From assembly GCA_039814715.1 (NCBI GenBank), contig JBCCAR010000011.1, forward strand, positions 1 through 64,000: DNA of 64,000 nucleotides. The letters are read 5' to 3'. The position numbers were made by a program, and so were the translations under genes. Under the pieces are notes generated by a model. That model did not search any database and was not told where the DNA came from. It saw nothing but the letters and a program-made list of their open reading frames with translations. The stretch is from CAKZYD01 sp039814715 (GTDB lineage Bacteria > Pseudomonadota > Alphaproteobacteria > Sphingomonadales > CAKZYD01). Shown piece by piece: positions 34,893 to 43,126 of the stretch (position 1 is the first letter of the stretch; each line of letters opens with the position of its first letter).

Positions 34893-35626
34893 TAGCGCAC
34901 CTTCCCGGCTGTGATCAGCACATAGGTCGCGCCCAAAAAGGCAGCAATAACAGAGCCAAAATAAAGAACATCGCGCAGATCAAACACGCCGCGCTGAATG
35001 GCGGTGAAGTGCTTTAAGAGGCTCATATTCTCAAACAGGGAGAGCACCATTTGCGGCGCCCAACCTTCAAACGCGCCAACCACCAACGGCAGACCGCTTG
35101 CGGTAAACAAAAAGCACAATGTCGCCCCGCCAACAAAGGCCAGCACTTGATTGCGCGTGAGGGCAGATGCGAACGAGCCGATGGCGAGATAGGCACCAAG
35201 CATCAACACAGAGCCGATATAACTGGCAAACACCACGCCGTGATCAGGATCGCCCAAATAGCTGGCCGTGAGCCATAGCGGGAAGGTCAGCGCAAGGGCG
35301 AGACCAGCGACCACCCAGGCCGCCAGAAACTTAGCAATCACCGCAGCGATCGGCGCAATGGGCAGCGTCATCAGAATTTCCAGCGTGCCGCCGCGGCGTT
35401 CTTCCGCCCACAGCCGCATGGCCAGCGCAGGGGCTAGAAATAAATAGAGCCAAGGGTGGAAAGTAAAAAATGGCTGCAAATCCGCCTGGCCGCGCAAAAA
35501 GAAATTGCCCACATAAAACGTGAAAATGCCGCTGAGCACGAGAAACACGATCAGAAAAACCAGCGCCAGTGGCGTGGTAAAATAGCTCGAAACCTCGCGG
35601 CGGAATATGGCGCCAAAACCGGTCAT
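34892..35626 (-). CDS. ABC-2 type permease (GldF-like)
   Basis: A 244-residue integral membrane protein with six hydrophobic segments (SYFTTPLALVFLIVFLVLSGI, FTFHPWLYLFLAPALAMRLW and four more). EERRGGTLEILMTLPI is the cytoplasmic loop typical of ABC-2/GldF/NosY permeases. It pairs with the ATPase gene, whose stop it overlaps by four bases. The exported or extruded substrate is unknown. Confidence 0.88.
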   Translation of the reverse strand: MTGFGAIFRREVSSYFTTPLALVFLIVFLVLSGIFTFYVGNFFLRGQADLQPFFTFHPWLYLFLAPALAMRLWAEERRGGTLEILMTLPIAPIAAVIAKFLAAWVVAGLALALTFPLWLTASYLGDPDHGVVFASYIGSVLMLGAYLAIGSFASALTRNQVLAFVGGATLCFLFTASGLPLVVGAFEGWAPQMVLSLFENMSLLKHFTAIQRGVFDLRDVLYFGSVIAAFLGATYVLITAGKVR

Positions 35627-36597
35627 GCGGCAGCCTCGCTATTGCTGCGATCGCCCGTGGTGAGATCGCGGAACACATCTTCGAGCCGGCCATCAGCAAT
35701 GCGGATGTCTTCCACCTTCCAATTGCCTTCTTCCAGGCGCGCGCGCACCTGGGGCAGCAATTGGCCTTGCCCACTGCCCGTTAGGATAAACTCGGTCGTG
35801 CCAACCGCCACGGGGCAGGCGCGCGCATCAATGGCTCTGACTTGCGGCAGGTTTTCAAGCGCGGGCCGCAGGCTCTCAGCCTGCTCGTCAGCAATGCGCA
35901 CCACCACACGGCCATATAGCGGCGAGCGTTCTTTAAGCTGGGCCGGTGTCCCATCCGCCACAATCGCGCCATGGTCAATGATGATTGCCCGGCTGCACAG
36001 CGCATCGACTTCCTCTAAAATATGCGTCGAAATAATGATCGCCTTGTGCGGCGCCATGGCCAGAATGAGCTGACGCACTTCGTGTTTTTGGTTGGGGTCG
36101 AGGCCGTCTGTCGGCTCGTCTAAAATCAGCACATCAGGATCATGCACAATCGCCTGCGCAAGCCCAACACGCCGGGCAAACCCTTTTGACAGCGTGTCGA
36201 TTGTTTGGCCAAGCACATCCTCAATGTTGACGGCAGCAACCGCCCTATCGATCGCTTCGGCAGCGGCAACACCTTTGAGGCCGCGGGCGGCCGCAATGAA
36301 CTTTAAAAAGTCCCCAGCCCGCATATCCCCATAGGCTGGGGCGCCTTCTGGTAGATAGCCAAAGACGGCCTTGGCGTCGATGGCCTGGTCCTCGACATGA
36401 AAGCCAGCAATGTGCGAATCGCCGTTGTCGGGCGTTAAATACCCCGTCAGCATTTTCATGGTGGTAGATTTTCCGGCGCCATTAGGCCCAAGCAGGCCCA
36501 GGACCTCGCCGCGCTCTACCGTCAGCGACAGCGCGTCAACCACGGTCTTTTGATCATAACATTTTGTCAGCGCTTCAGCGCGAATCAGGCCGGTCAT
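35623..36597 (-). CDS. ABC transporter ATP-binding protein (GldA-like)
   Basis: A 324-residue ATPase, first gene of the leftward four-gene operon. It has Walker A GLLGPNGAGKSTT at about 35-47, signature LSKGFARRVGLAQA, Walker B VLILDEPTDGLDP and switch His in IISTHIL. An additional C-terminal domain of about 100 residues is typical of GldA/NatA/CcmA-type ATPases. It should energise the adjacent permease. A candidate small RNA or terminator lies upstream, before the GIN-domain gene. Confidence 0.92.
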   Translation of the reverse strand: MTGLIRAEALTKCYDQKTVVDALSLTVERGEVLGLLGPNGAGKSTTMKMLTGYLTPDNGDSHIAGFHVEDQAIDAKAVFGYLPEGAPAYGDMRAGDFLKFIAAARGLKGVAAAEAIDRAVAAVNIEDVLGQTIDTLSKGFARRVGLAQAIVHDPDVLILDEPTDGLDPNQKHEVRQLILAMAPHKAIIISTHILEEVDALCSRAIIIDHGAIVADGTPAQLKERSPLYGRVVVRIADEQAESLRPALENLPQVRAIDARACPVAVGTTEFILTGSGQGQLLPQVRARLEEGNWKVEDIRIADGRLEDVFRDLTTGDRSNSEAAA

Positions 36598-36705
36598 AAC
36601 TGTGCTGCACTCTGATCCATGGACACTGCGTCCCGCTATTTAGGAATCGCTGCGCGCGGTTGCAAGCGCCAAAAGCGGGAAAAACAATATGCCACCCAAA
36701 AAAAT

Positions 36706-36770
36706 GAGCCCGGCCTTTGGGCACAAGCATGTACAGGGGGCAAAGACATGCTCAAACCAAGACCGGGCTC
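36706..36770 (-). ncRNA. Long hairpin with T tract: sRNA terminator or transcript end
   Basis: The outer arms GAGCCCGGCCTT (36706-36717) and AAGACCGGGCTC (36759-36770) pair with one mismatch. The inner arms AGCATGT (36726-36732) and ACATGCT (36746-36752) pair perfectly. Read leftward, the structure is followed at once by ATTTTTTT, so it is a strong intrinsic terminator with a C-rich apical loop (TGCCCCCTG). It is over 220 bases beyond the stop of the GIN-domain gene. It may therefore end that mRNA, end a short independent RNA, or act as an attenuator ahead of the ABC operon. No known RNA family could be assigned. Confidence 0.5.
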
Positions 36771-36896
36771 TTAGGCCAACGCTGCTGTAAATAGGCGGGC
36801 AATAGGGCGCTATCAGGGCTCAATTGCGGCATCTTTTCGGCAAATATGGTTAAGGGCGGTTTTTAGCTGGCTAGCTTATTGGGAACAGATACCGTC

Positions 36897-36963
36897 ATGC
36901 TGAACTTAATTCAGCATCTCTTTAGCGTTTCAAACACTAAAAGGCCCCGAAACATGTTCAGGG
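36897..36963. repeat. Triple-hairpin intergenic repeat element
   Basis: Three adjacent dyads are present. ATGCTGAA and TTCAGCAT surround five bases (36897-36917). TTTAG-c-GTTT and AAAC-a-CTAAA lie at 36921-36941. An imperfect CCCCGAA/TTCAGGG dyad is at 36945-36963. The style matches dispersed palindromic elements of alphaproteobacteria. It ends 31 bases before the GIN-domain stop and may also affect its 3' end. The remainder of the 36598-36994 gap shows no gene. Confidence 0.5.
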
Positions 36964-36994
36964 CTGCAGCCTACGAAACATCCCCTCCGCGCAA

Positions 36995-37663
36995 TCAAAG
37001 CGTCGTGCCGGATTGGCTGGCAGGCGCCGCGGTGACTTTGCCGAGGCCGGCCACGTCGGATGTGACTTTGCCTGGGTTGCCGCTGAACAGAACATCCGTC
37101 GCGCCCGCGCCTTCCACATTCAGACTTTCAGCAGCATAGACATGCATGTCTGCTGCGCCAGCGCTGTCGATTTCCACGCTTTGGCAGATGAGAGCTTTAG
37201 CGTCCACATCCATGGAACCAGCGCTGTCGAGCGTGAGCTGCTCGCAGCGACCAGAGATGAGGAGATCGCCGCTGCCAGCTAGGTCGATGGCGAACGCTTT
37301 GGCGTTGACGCCGGCAATGTCTGCATCAAACGAGCCTGAGATATCAACGACGGATAGCGCAGGCAAAGTGAGCGTTACGATGTAATCGCGGCTGGAAAAC
37401 CAACTGGTCTCTTCGCTTGTGATCGATAGGCTTTCGGCCGTGCTGGTGACAGTCAGGCCCTTGAGGCGCCCGCGCCGCTCTTCGACCATCAAGGATGGTT
37501 CTTCGCCAATGCGCATGGTGATCGTGTCTATCCCGCTCATCTTCACAGTCGTTGTCGGGGTAATCTCAAATGTTTTTTGGTTGTGGCTGGGGTCATCATG
37601 GGCTGCCGCGTGACCGGCCAAGGCGGTCATAGCCGCCGCTAAGAGGATTGACCTGCGTGCCAT
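36995..37663 (-). CDS. GIN domain (DUF2807) exported protein
   Basis: A 222-residue protein with an N-terminal signal (MARRSILLAAAMTALAGHAAA) and a repetitive beta-helical body: VVDISGSFDADIAGVNAKAF, IDLAGSGDLLISGRC, LDSAGSMDVDAK and VEGAGATDVLFSG. These SGS/AGSGD repeats are typical of the DUF2807 putative auto-transporter adhesin head or GIN domain. The start at 37663 has GAAAGG upstream; the frame is open to 37699. The role is unknown; an envelope location is expected. It is divergent from the DUF2794 gene. Confidence 0.85.
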   Translation of the reverse strand: MARRSILLAAAMTALAGHAAAHDDPSHNQKTFEITPTTTVKMSGIDTITMRIGEEPSLMVEERRGRLKGLTVTSTAESLSITSEETSWFSSRDYIVTLTLPALSVVDISGSFDADIAGVNAKAFAIDLAGSGDLLISGRCEQLTLDSAGSMDVDAKALICQSVEIDSAGAADMHVYAAESLNVEGAGATDVLFSGNPGKVTSDVAGLGKVTAAPASQSGTTL

Positions 37664-37793
37664 TATTCCAACCTTTCTTAAAACGTGAGTATATCGCATT
37701 GATATATGAAATCAAGATCAAGCGAGATCGCGTCTTGCTTTTTGCCATTACAAGCGCACTATAAAGACACGATGATGACATCCCCCGAGCTTC

Positions 37794-38156
37794 ATGCCTG
37801 ATTCCCCGCAACTCTCTCTCGTCGCTAGCAATCCAAAGCGAGGCCGCGTGCGGCAGATTTGCTTTGACCGGATGGAATTGCAGACCATTTTAAACGTCTA
37901 TGCGCGTATGGTCACCTATGGCGAGTGGAAAGACTATTCGCTCGATATTCGCAGCGACTACGCCGCCTTTAACATCTACCGCCGGGCCAGCGAAATGCCT
38001 GTGTATTCCATTGTCAAAGAGCCTGCCTTAGCGCGCAAACAACGCGCATACCGGCTGCTGTCGCAAAACCGGCAGGTGCTCAAACGCGGGCAGGACGTGG
38101 CCCAAGTGCTTGCACCGCTGCGCAAACAGCTGCTGAAAGTGATCGACAGCCAATAA
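37794..38156 (+). CDS. DUF2794 domain protein
   Basis: A 120-residue cytosolic protein with the DUF2794 pattern (ICFDRMELQTILNVYARMVTYGEWKDY, DYAAFNIYRRASEMPVYSIVK, YRLLSQNRQVLKRG). The family is largely confined to alphaproteobacteria and has no defined function. Its stop is two bases before the fmt start, so it is probably co-transcribed with fmt and truA. Confidence 0.88.
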   Translation: MPDSPQLSLVASNPKRGRVRQICFDRMELQTILNVYARMVTYGEWKDYSLDIRSDYAAFNIYRRASEMPVYSIVKEPALARKQRAYRLLSQNRQVLKRGQDVAQVLAPLRKQLLKVIDSQ

Positions 38157-38157
38157 C

Positions 38158-39078
38158 ATGACTTACCGACTTGTCTTTATGGGCACGCCAGACTTCGCCG
38201 TGCCAGCGCTTCAGGCTGTGCACCAGGCAGGGCATGATATTGCCGCTGTTTATAGCCAGCCGCCAAGACCTGCCGGCCGCGGGAAAGCTGAGCGCCCGAG
38301 CCCAGTTCACGCCGCTGCACAGGAGATCGGGCTGCCTGTACACACACCCAAAAGCCTCAAGCGGGCCGAAGCACAGCAAATACTCGCCAGCCATAGCGCT
38401 GATGTCGGCATCGTCGTTGCCTATGGTCTGATCCTGCCGCAGGCCGTATTAGACATTCCCCTGCTTGGTTTTTTTAACATCCACGGCTCACTGCTGCCGC
38501 GCTGGCGCGGCGCGGCGCCCATCCAGCGCGCCATTGAGGCTGGCGATGATGAAACGGGCATCACCATCATGCAAATGGATGCAGGGCTCGACACAGGCGA
38601 TATGTGCCTGAAAGATGTTGTTGCGATCACAGACCTAACGACGGCGCAGCAGCTTCATGATCAGCTGGCTGAGCGCGGTGCAGCCATGATTGTGCGTGCC
38701 TTAGAAGCGTTGGAAGCGGGAACACTCACAAAAACGCCGCAAGGCGACGGCGCGACCTACGCCAACAAGATCGACAAAGCCGAAGCGGCCCTTGATTTCG
38801 GGGCCTTGGGCGCGGACGCTATGCAGCGCAAAATTCACGCGCTTTCGCCCTTTCCTGGGGGCTTTACAAAGCTCAATGGCAAACGGCTGAAGCTGCTGCA
38901 GGTTGAAGCCATAGATGCCGCTGGTGCGCCTGGCTCTGTTCTGGATGATCAGCTGACCATTGCTTGCAAAACCGGCGCCATCCGCCCCCTACGGCTGCAG
39001 CTGGAAGGCAAGGGGGCGATGGACCTCGGCGATTTTCTGCGCGGCCAGACGGTCCGCGCTGGTACGCACCTTGGCTAG
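38158..39078 (+). CDS. fmt: Methionyl-tRNA formyltransferase
   Basis: A 306-residue enzyme that formylates the initiator Met-tRNA using 10-formyl-tetrahydrofolate. The N-terminal formyltransferase fold has VFMGTPDFAVPAL; the catalytic loop is FNIHGSLLPRWRGAAPIQRAI (Asn, His) followed by ETGITIMQMDAGLDTGDM with the catalytic Asp. A C-terminal barrel domain contacts tRNA. It sits between DUF2794 and truA with gaps of one or two bases. Confidence 0.97.
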   Translation: MTYRLVFMGTPDFAVPALQAVHQAGHDIAAVYSQPPRPAGRGKAERPSPVHAAAQEIGLPVHTPKSLKRAEAQQILASHSADVGIVVAYGLILPQAVLDIPLLGFFNIHGSLLPRWRGAAPIQRAIEAGDDETGITIMQMDAGLDTGDMCLKDVVAITDLTTAQQLHDQLAERGAAMIVRALEALEAGTLTKTPQGDGATYANKIDKAEAALDFGALGADAMQRKIHALSPFPGGFTKLNGKRLKLLQVEAIDAAGAPGSVLDDQLTIACKTGAIRPLRLQLEGKGAMDLGDFLRGQTVRAGTHLG

Positions 39079-39080
39079 CA

Positions 39081-39827
39081 ATGCCGCGCTTTAAGCTCAC
39101 CATCGAATATGACGGCAGGCCCTTTGTCGGCATGCAGGCCCAAAAAAATGGCCCCAGCGTCCAGGCCGCCCTTGAGGCGGCCATAAAAGCGTATTGCCAG
39201 GCGGATGTGCGCATTGGCGTCGCCGGTCGGACGGACACTGGCGTTCACGCCCGCGCGATGGCAGTGCATGCCGATATTCCCCGCAATGATACGCCTGAGA
39301 CTGTCATGGCCGCGGTTAATGCAAAACTGCGGCCGCAGCCTATTGCCGTGCTGGAAGCGCAGGCCGTAGCCGATGATTTTCACGCCCGTTTTGGCTGTGT
39401 CGGCCGCTCCTATGGTTATCACATCATCAACCGCCGCGCACCGATAACCTATAACCAGGGCCTCGCCTGGCATGTGCCCCAGGCGCTTGACTTGGCGGCC
39501 ATGCAAACGGCGGCGGATCATTTGGTGGGCCAGCATGATTTTACCACGTTTCGTCATGTGCATTGCCAAGCCAAGAGCCCCATCAAAACGCTCAATCGGC
39601 TCAGTGTGGAACATAGCGGCGAGGCCATCTGGGTTTATGCCGATGCGCGCTCCTTCTTGCATAGCCAGGTGCGCTCCATGGTGGGCTGCCTGGTGCTGGT
39701 GGGCCGCGGCCATTGGTCTCCTGATGATATGAAGGCCGCTTTAGAAGCCAAAGATCGCGCTGCCCTCGGCTATAATGCACCGCCCGATGGGCTCTATTTC
39801 CTCAAAGCGCATTATCCTGAGAATTAA
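39081..39827 (+). CDS. truA: tRNA pseudouridine(38-40) synthase
   Basis: A 248-residue TruA that makes pseudouridine at positions 38-40 of the tRNA anticodon stem. The start MPRFKLTIEYDGRPFVGMQ is family-typical, and the catalytic Asp is in GRTDTGVHA (about 51-59). RSFLHSQVRSMVGCLVLVGRG is the C-terminal signature. The ATG at 39081 lies two bases after the fmt stop. The gene's stop overlaps that of the convergent isocitrate-lyase-like gene by four bases. Confidence 0.97.
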   Translation: MPRFKLTIEYDGRPFVGMQAQKNGPSVQAALEAAIKAYCQADVRIGVAGRTDTGVHARAMAVHADIPRNDTPETVMAAVNAKLRPQPIAVLEAQAVADDFHARFGCVGRSYGYHIINRRAPITYNQGLAWHVPQALDLAAMQTAADHLVGQHDFTTFRHVHCQAKSPIKTLNRLSVEHSGEAIWVYADARSFLHSQVRSMVGCLVLVGRGHWSPDDMKAALEAKDRAALGYNAPPDGLYFLKAHYPEN

Positions 39828-40624
39828 TCTGCAATCAGAGCTTTTATTCCAGTGCCTGTCACGCTCGGCTCTCCAGCCTTTGCAGCCTTCAAGGCCTTCA
39901 GCGCCGCATTAGCAGCGGCTGTAATCGCCGTGGCGGGATAGAGCATCATGCTGTAGCCTAGTGCCTCTAGCGCTGCCGGGTCAGATACCTCCGTCTTTGC
40001 AGGGTCGAGCACATTGTAAAGCGTTGGGAAATCTTGGCCGAGGGCACTGTGCAGGGCGGCCATGTCCCCCTGCTTGGTCAGCCCTTCAACGAAAATCATG
40101 TCCGCGCCAGCTTCTTTATACATCACTGCGCGCTCGGTGGCTTTCTCAGCGCCCTCGGTAAAGGCCGCATCTGAGCGCGCGCTGATCACTGTATCGTCGC
40201 TGGCGCGGGCATCAAGGGCGGCCTTGATTTTGCCGACCATTATGTCTGGCGACACCAACGGGCGCGCAGCAACTGCGTCCACAGCCTTGGTATTAAGCTG
40301 GTCTTCTATTTGAATACCAGATGCGCCCGCGCGTTCAAACGTGCGCACGCAGCGCGCGACGTTGAACGCATTGCCATAACCAGAATCGGCATCGATGACG
40401 ATATGCAGGTCTGTGCGGTCGCGTATGCGGTCGCAAGCGAGCGCCATTTCAGTCATCGTTACCAGGCCTATGTCAGGCTGGGCGAGTTGGCTAAAAGCAA
40501 CAGCGGAGCCCGACAGGAATACTGCTTCAAAACCAGCTTGCCGCGCTAAATGCGCCGTCAGGGCATCATAAATGCCAGGCGCGATGAGAATGCCCGGCTG
40601 GGCCAGGCGGTCTTTAAACGTCAT
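39824..40624 (-). CDS. Isocitrate lyase/PEP mutase superfamily protein
   Basis: A 266-residue TIM-barrel enzyme of the superfamily that includes methylisocitrate lyase, PEP mutase, phosphonopyruvate hydrolase and oxaloacetate decarboxylase. Visible marks are APGIYDALTAHLA, FLSGSAVAFS, DADSGYGN for Mg binding and IEDQ. The stretch after IEDQ, usually PKRCGH in lyases, reads LNTKAVDAVAARP, so the catalytic Cys loop of the lyases is missing. That favours a lyase or hydrolase on another 2-oxo or phosphono substrate, which cannot be named. It is the last gene of the leftward operon, 5 bases after the ornithine-cyclodeaminase-family gene. Confidence 0.85.
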   Translation of the reverse strand: MTFKDRLAQPGILIAPGIYDALTAHLARQAGFEAVFLSGSAVAFSQLAQPDIGLVTMTEMALACDRIRDRTDLHIVIDADSGYGNAFNVARCVRTFERAGASGIQIEDQLNTKAVDAVAARPLVSPDIMVGKIKAALDARASDDTVISARSDAAFTEGAEKATERAVMYKEAGADMIFVEGLTKQGDMAALHSALGQDFPTLYNVLDPAKTEVSDPAALEALGYSMMLYPATAITAAANAALKALKAAKAGEPSVTGTGIKALIAD

Positions 40625-40629
40625 GAGGT

Positions 40630-41631
40630 CTACCAGTCTATGATTTGGCCAATATCGGCGGCATTAGCGGCTTCAAGCGCTGCCTTTGCGCCGCACAGAT
40701 CCTGCGCGGTAACGCCCAGGGATTTATAGGCAGTGATGTCACTATCCGTTTGGCGCCCTGGTGCGTTGCCCGCTAGCACAGCGCCAATCTCGCCGATCAA
40801 ATGATCTTCGCTTACAGCGCCTTCTTTTAAGGCGTTGATCCATTCGCCAGCCTGCGCCTCAAGGGAAGGTTTATAGTCAGTATACCAGCGGCTGCGTACG
40901 ACGGTTTGCGTGTCCACCTCCGCGCTGGTTGCAACTGCAGCGCCCACCATATTGATATGGACACCCGGCCTGAGCCAAGCGCCTTTGAAGATGGGGTTTG
41001 GGGACGATGTGAGCGTACAAATAACGTCTGTTTGCGCTGCGGCGGCCTGTGGATCTGAAACGACTTCATAGGCAGCACTCGGCGCGGCTTGCGCCATCTT
41101 GTCGGCAAACTCTTGTGCGCGGTCGCTGGACCGGCCCCAAATGAGGAACTTTTCAAACGGCCGCGCAGCGAGCAGGGCGTGAACATGGTGTTCAGCTTCT
41201 TCTCCATGGCCCATGAACAACACGGTTTTGGCGTCCTTGCGGGCCAATGTGTCCGTCGCAAGCGCTGTCGCAGAGGCGGTGCGAATAGCCGTCAGCCGGC
41301 CACCATCGAAAATCGCGAGCGGTAGCCCAACATCGGCTTGAAACAACACAACCATGCCGACATGTGTGCCATTGGGGTCGTTTTTTGGTCGCGGAAATTT
41401 AGAGACAATTTTCACGCCAAAACCGCGCTCTCCTTGCGTCTCTCCCGTTTCCAAGTAACCCGGCATGAGCGCCATTTTGCCTTGCGTATCGGGCACAGCC
41501 ATGAACTGCCTTAGCGGCAAAACAGAATCGCCGCTGGAAACGGCGATCATCGCCGGGCGCAGCGCTGCAATACAGCTTTTATGATCAAGCGCGCGCGAGA
41601 CATCCGCCGCATTTAAAACGCGCAGCTTCAT
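40630..41631 (-). CDS. Ornithine cyclodeaminase/mu-crystallin family protein
   Basis: A 333-residue NAD(P)-dependent enzyme of the OCD/mu-crystallin family. ALMPGYLETGETQGERGFGVKIV is split by the usual KIVSKFP active-site Lys region. The Rossmann domain includes LTAIRTASATALATDTLAR and the dinucleotide loop GHGEEAEHHV. Members include ornithine cyclodeaminase, alanine dehydrogenase, ketimine reductase and tauropine-type enzymes, so the reaction is open; oxidation or reduction of a C=N bond is likely. Its start overlaps the cupin stop by four bases. Confidence 0.88.
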   Translation of the reverse strand: MKLRVLNAADVSRALDHKSCIAALRPAMIAVSSGDSVLPLRQFMAVPDTQGKMALMPGYLETGETQGERGFGVKIVSKFPRPKNDPNGTHVGMVVLFQADVGLPLAIFDGGRLTAIRTASATALATDTLARKDAKTVLFMGHGEEAEHHVHALLAARPFEKFLIWGRSSDRAQEFADKMAQAAPSAAYEVVSDPQAAAAQTDVICTLTSSPNPIFKGAWLRPGVHINMVGAAVATSAEVDTQTVVRSRWYTDYKPSLEAQAGEWINALKEGAVSEDHLIGEIGAVLAGNAPGRQTDSDITAYKSLGVTAQDLCGAKAALEAANAADIGQIIDW

Positions 41632-42158
41632 GTCTTATCCTTATTGACGTTGCGCTGCGGGCGCGGCGGGACGAAGCGCATGGCTTCCATGACCTCTTGG
41701 ACGTTGTCTGGCCGGGAGAATTCTTCTGGCATGGCGCCAGCGGGTTCACCCGTTTTCCCGATGGCGCGGAACCAGGTTTCCAGGCCCGGCGGGAAGAACA
41801 CCCAAAACAGCTTCATGTCCACATCGCCAGTATTTTCCAGCAAATGGCGGGCGTAGCGGCCAAACAAAATCGTCGTGCCTGGCACGACATCATGGGTTTC
41901 ATCTTCAATTTCGCACACGCCGTTGCCTTCAAACACGTAAATGAGCTCGTGATTATGCTTATGGCCGTGTTCGCGGACCATGCAGCCAGGCGGCAGCACT
42001 TGAATGCCGCTGGAGAAATCATCAAAGGGCATGTTGCCTGGCTCAAACTTCATCATCACATGGCCGCGGCTGGGCTCTGGCTGCCAGATGAGCTCGCCTT
42101 CATCCGGCTTCATTACGCCCCACCACGGCTTGATGTGATCCATTTTTTGGTCGCTCAT
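41628..42158 (-). CDS. Cupin-domain protein
   Basis: A 176-residue cupin. The metal-binding motif 1 is REHGHKHNHELIYVFEGNG, with three candidate His and one Glu; motif 2 is around GRYARHLLENTGDVDMKLFWV. The Trp/Phe-rich C-terminal end (PPGLETWFRAIGK) is shared with small cupins near hydrolase and dehydrogenase genes. It may be a dioxygenase, isomerase or binding protein. It overlaps its upstream and downstream neighbours by four bases each, indicating tight coupling. Confidence 0.83.
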   Translation of the reverse strand: MSDQKMDHIKPWWGVMKPDEGELIWQPEPSRGHVMMKFEPGNMPFDDFSSGIQVLPPGCMVREHGHKHNHELIYVFEGNGVCEIEDETHDVVPGTTILFGRYARHLLENTGDVDMKLFWVFFPPGLETWFRAIGKTGEPAGAMPEEFSRPDNVQEVMEAMRFVPPRPQRNVNKDKT

Positions 42159-42970
42159 GCGTCATCTCCCAACAAGAAGTCTAGAATGGCAGGGGTGTAG
42201 AGATGTGGCATCGACTGAGGCACAAAATGGCCACCAGTCGGAACTATGATTTGGGTAGCGCCTGGAATTGCCGCCGCCATTTCATCGCTATAGGGCCGCG
42301 GCGTAATGGCGTCATCTTCCGCGCAGATAACGAGCGTTTGAGCGCTCACATCGCCAAGCCTGTCTTTCAGATCGTGCGCCAGAATGGCATTAATACGGGC
42401 GCGCTGAATGTCTTTATCCGGCACCTGGGCTGGGCCCGCCCCGCTCAGCAAGTCCAAATGGTGCGCAACATACTGCGCGGGAAAACCGCGTAAGCTTCCA
42501 TCAATGGTATATTGCGCCCGATCAAGCTGATCCATCGTGGCAAGTCGCAGCGCAAACAGCTGCTCAAAATAAGCGCTCGGGCGCGACCAGCTGGCGCTTA
42601 GGACCAGCTTGTTTAGCCGCAGCGGGGCATGAACCGCCAAATGCTGGCCAATAGCGCCGCCAGTGGAATGGCCGATAAAGTGCGCATGGTCTACCTCCAA
42701 GCGGTCCATCAACGCGAGAACATCCCCTGCCATTTGCGCGATCGAATAGGGCCCTCGGTGCTTGGTCGATGACCCGGTGCCGCGGTGATCGTGCAATACC
42801 ACCGTAAAGTGCTCGGCAAGAGCATCAATTTGGTGTTCCCAAAACACAGCGCGCCCACCGAGACCAGCCACCAGCAATAGAGGCGGACCGCTCCCTACGG
42901 TCGTTGCAGCAAGGTCGTACCCTTCAAAAGAGTGAAGGCTAAGGGCAGGAAAAGCCATATGAACAAACAT
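42155..42970 (-). CDS. Alpha/beta hydrolase, first gene of leftward operon
   Basis: A 271-residue alpha/beta hydrolase. HDHRGTGSS and the nucleophile elbow GHSTGGAIG (Ser at about 98), the acid Asp in ICAEDDAITP and the His in PTGGHFVPQ make a complete triad. The nearest style is the RutD/3-oxoadipate enol-lactonase group, but the substrate is unknown. It leads the leftward operon and is divergent from the LysR gene across 156 bp with a LysR-type dyad. Confidence 0.9.
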   Translation of the reverse strand: MFVHMAFPALSLHSFEGYDLAATTVGSGPPLLLVAGLGGRAVFWEHQIDALAEHFTVVLHDHRGTGSSTKHRGPYSIAQMAGDVLALMDRLEVDHAHFIGHSTGGAIGQHLAVHAPLRLNKLVLSASWSRPSAYFEQLFALRLATMDQLDRAQYTIDGSLRGFPAQYVAHHLDLLSGAGPAQVPDKDIQRARINAILAHDLKDRLGDVSAQTLVICAEDDAITPRPYSDEMAAAIPGATQIIVPTGGHFVPQSMPHLYTPAILDFLLGDDA

Positions 42971-43042
42971 CCTTCAAGCCGAGAACTGGGCGCTTATAAC
43001 GCCGCTTGCGGCAAGAATACCAATGGAAGTTATCGCTAGGCG

Positions 43043-43059
43043 TATAAGCACCATTTATA
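43043..43059. promoter_or_regulatory. Candidate LysR-type binding site
   Basis: TATAAGCACCATTTATA has five-base arms (TATAA/TTATA) and contains T-N11-A, the core of LysR-type boxes. Its centre (43051) is almost midway between the two divergent starts, 80 bases from the leftward hydrolase start and 76 from the LysR start. It therefore could control both operons. Confidence 0.5.
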
Positions 43060-43126
43060 GCTGGCGCTCTAAGTTGCATTTGATTTTATGGGCGAAATCG
43101 ACAACTGACACGGCGAGGTATGACGT

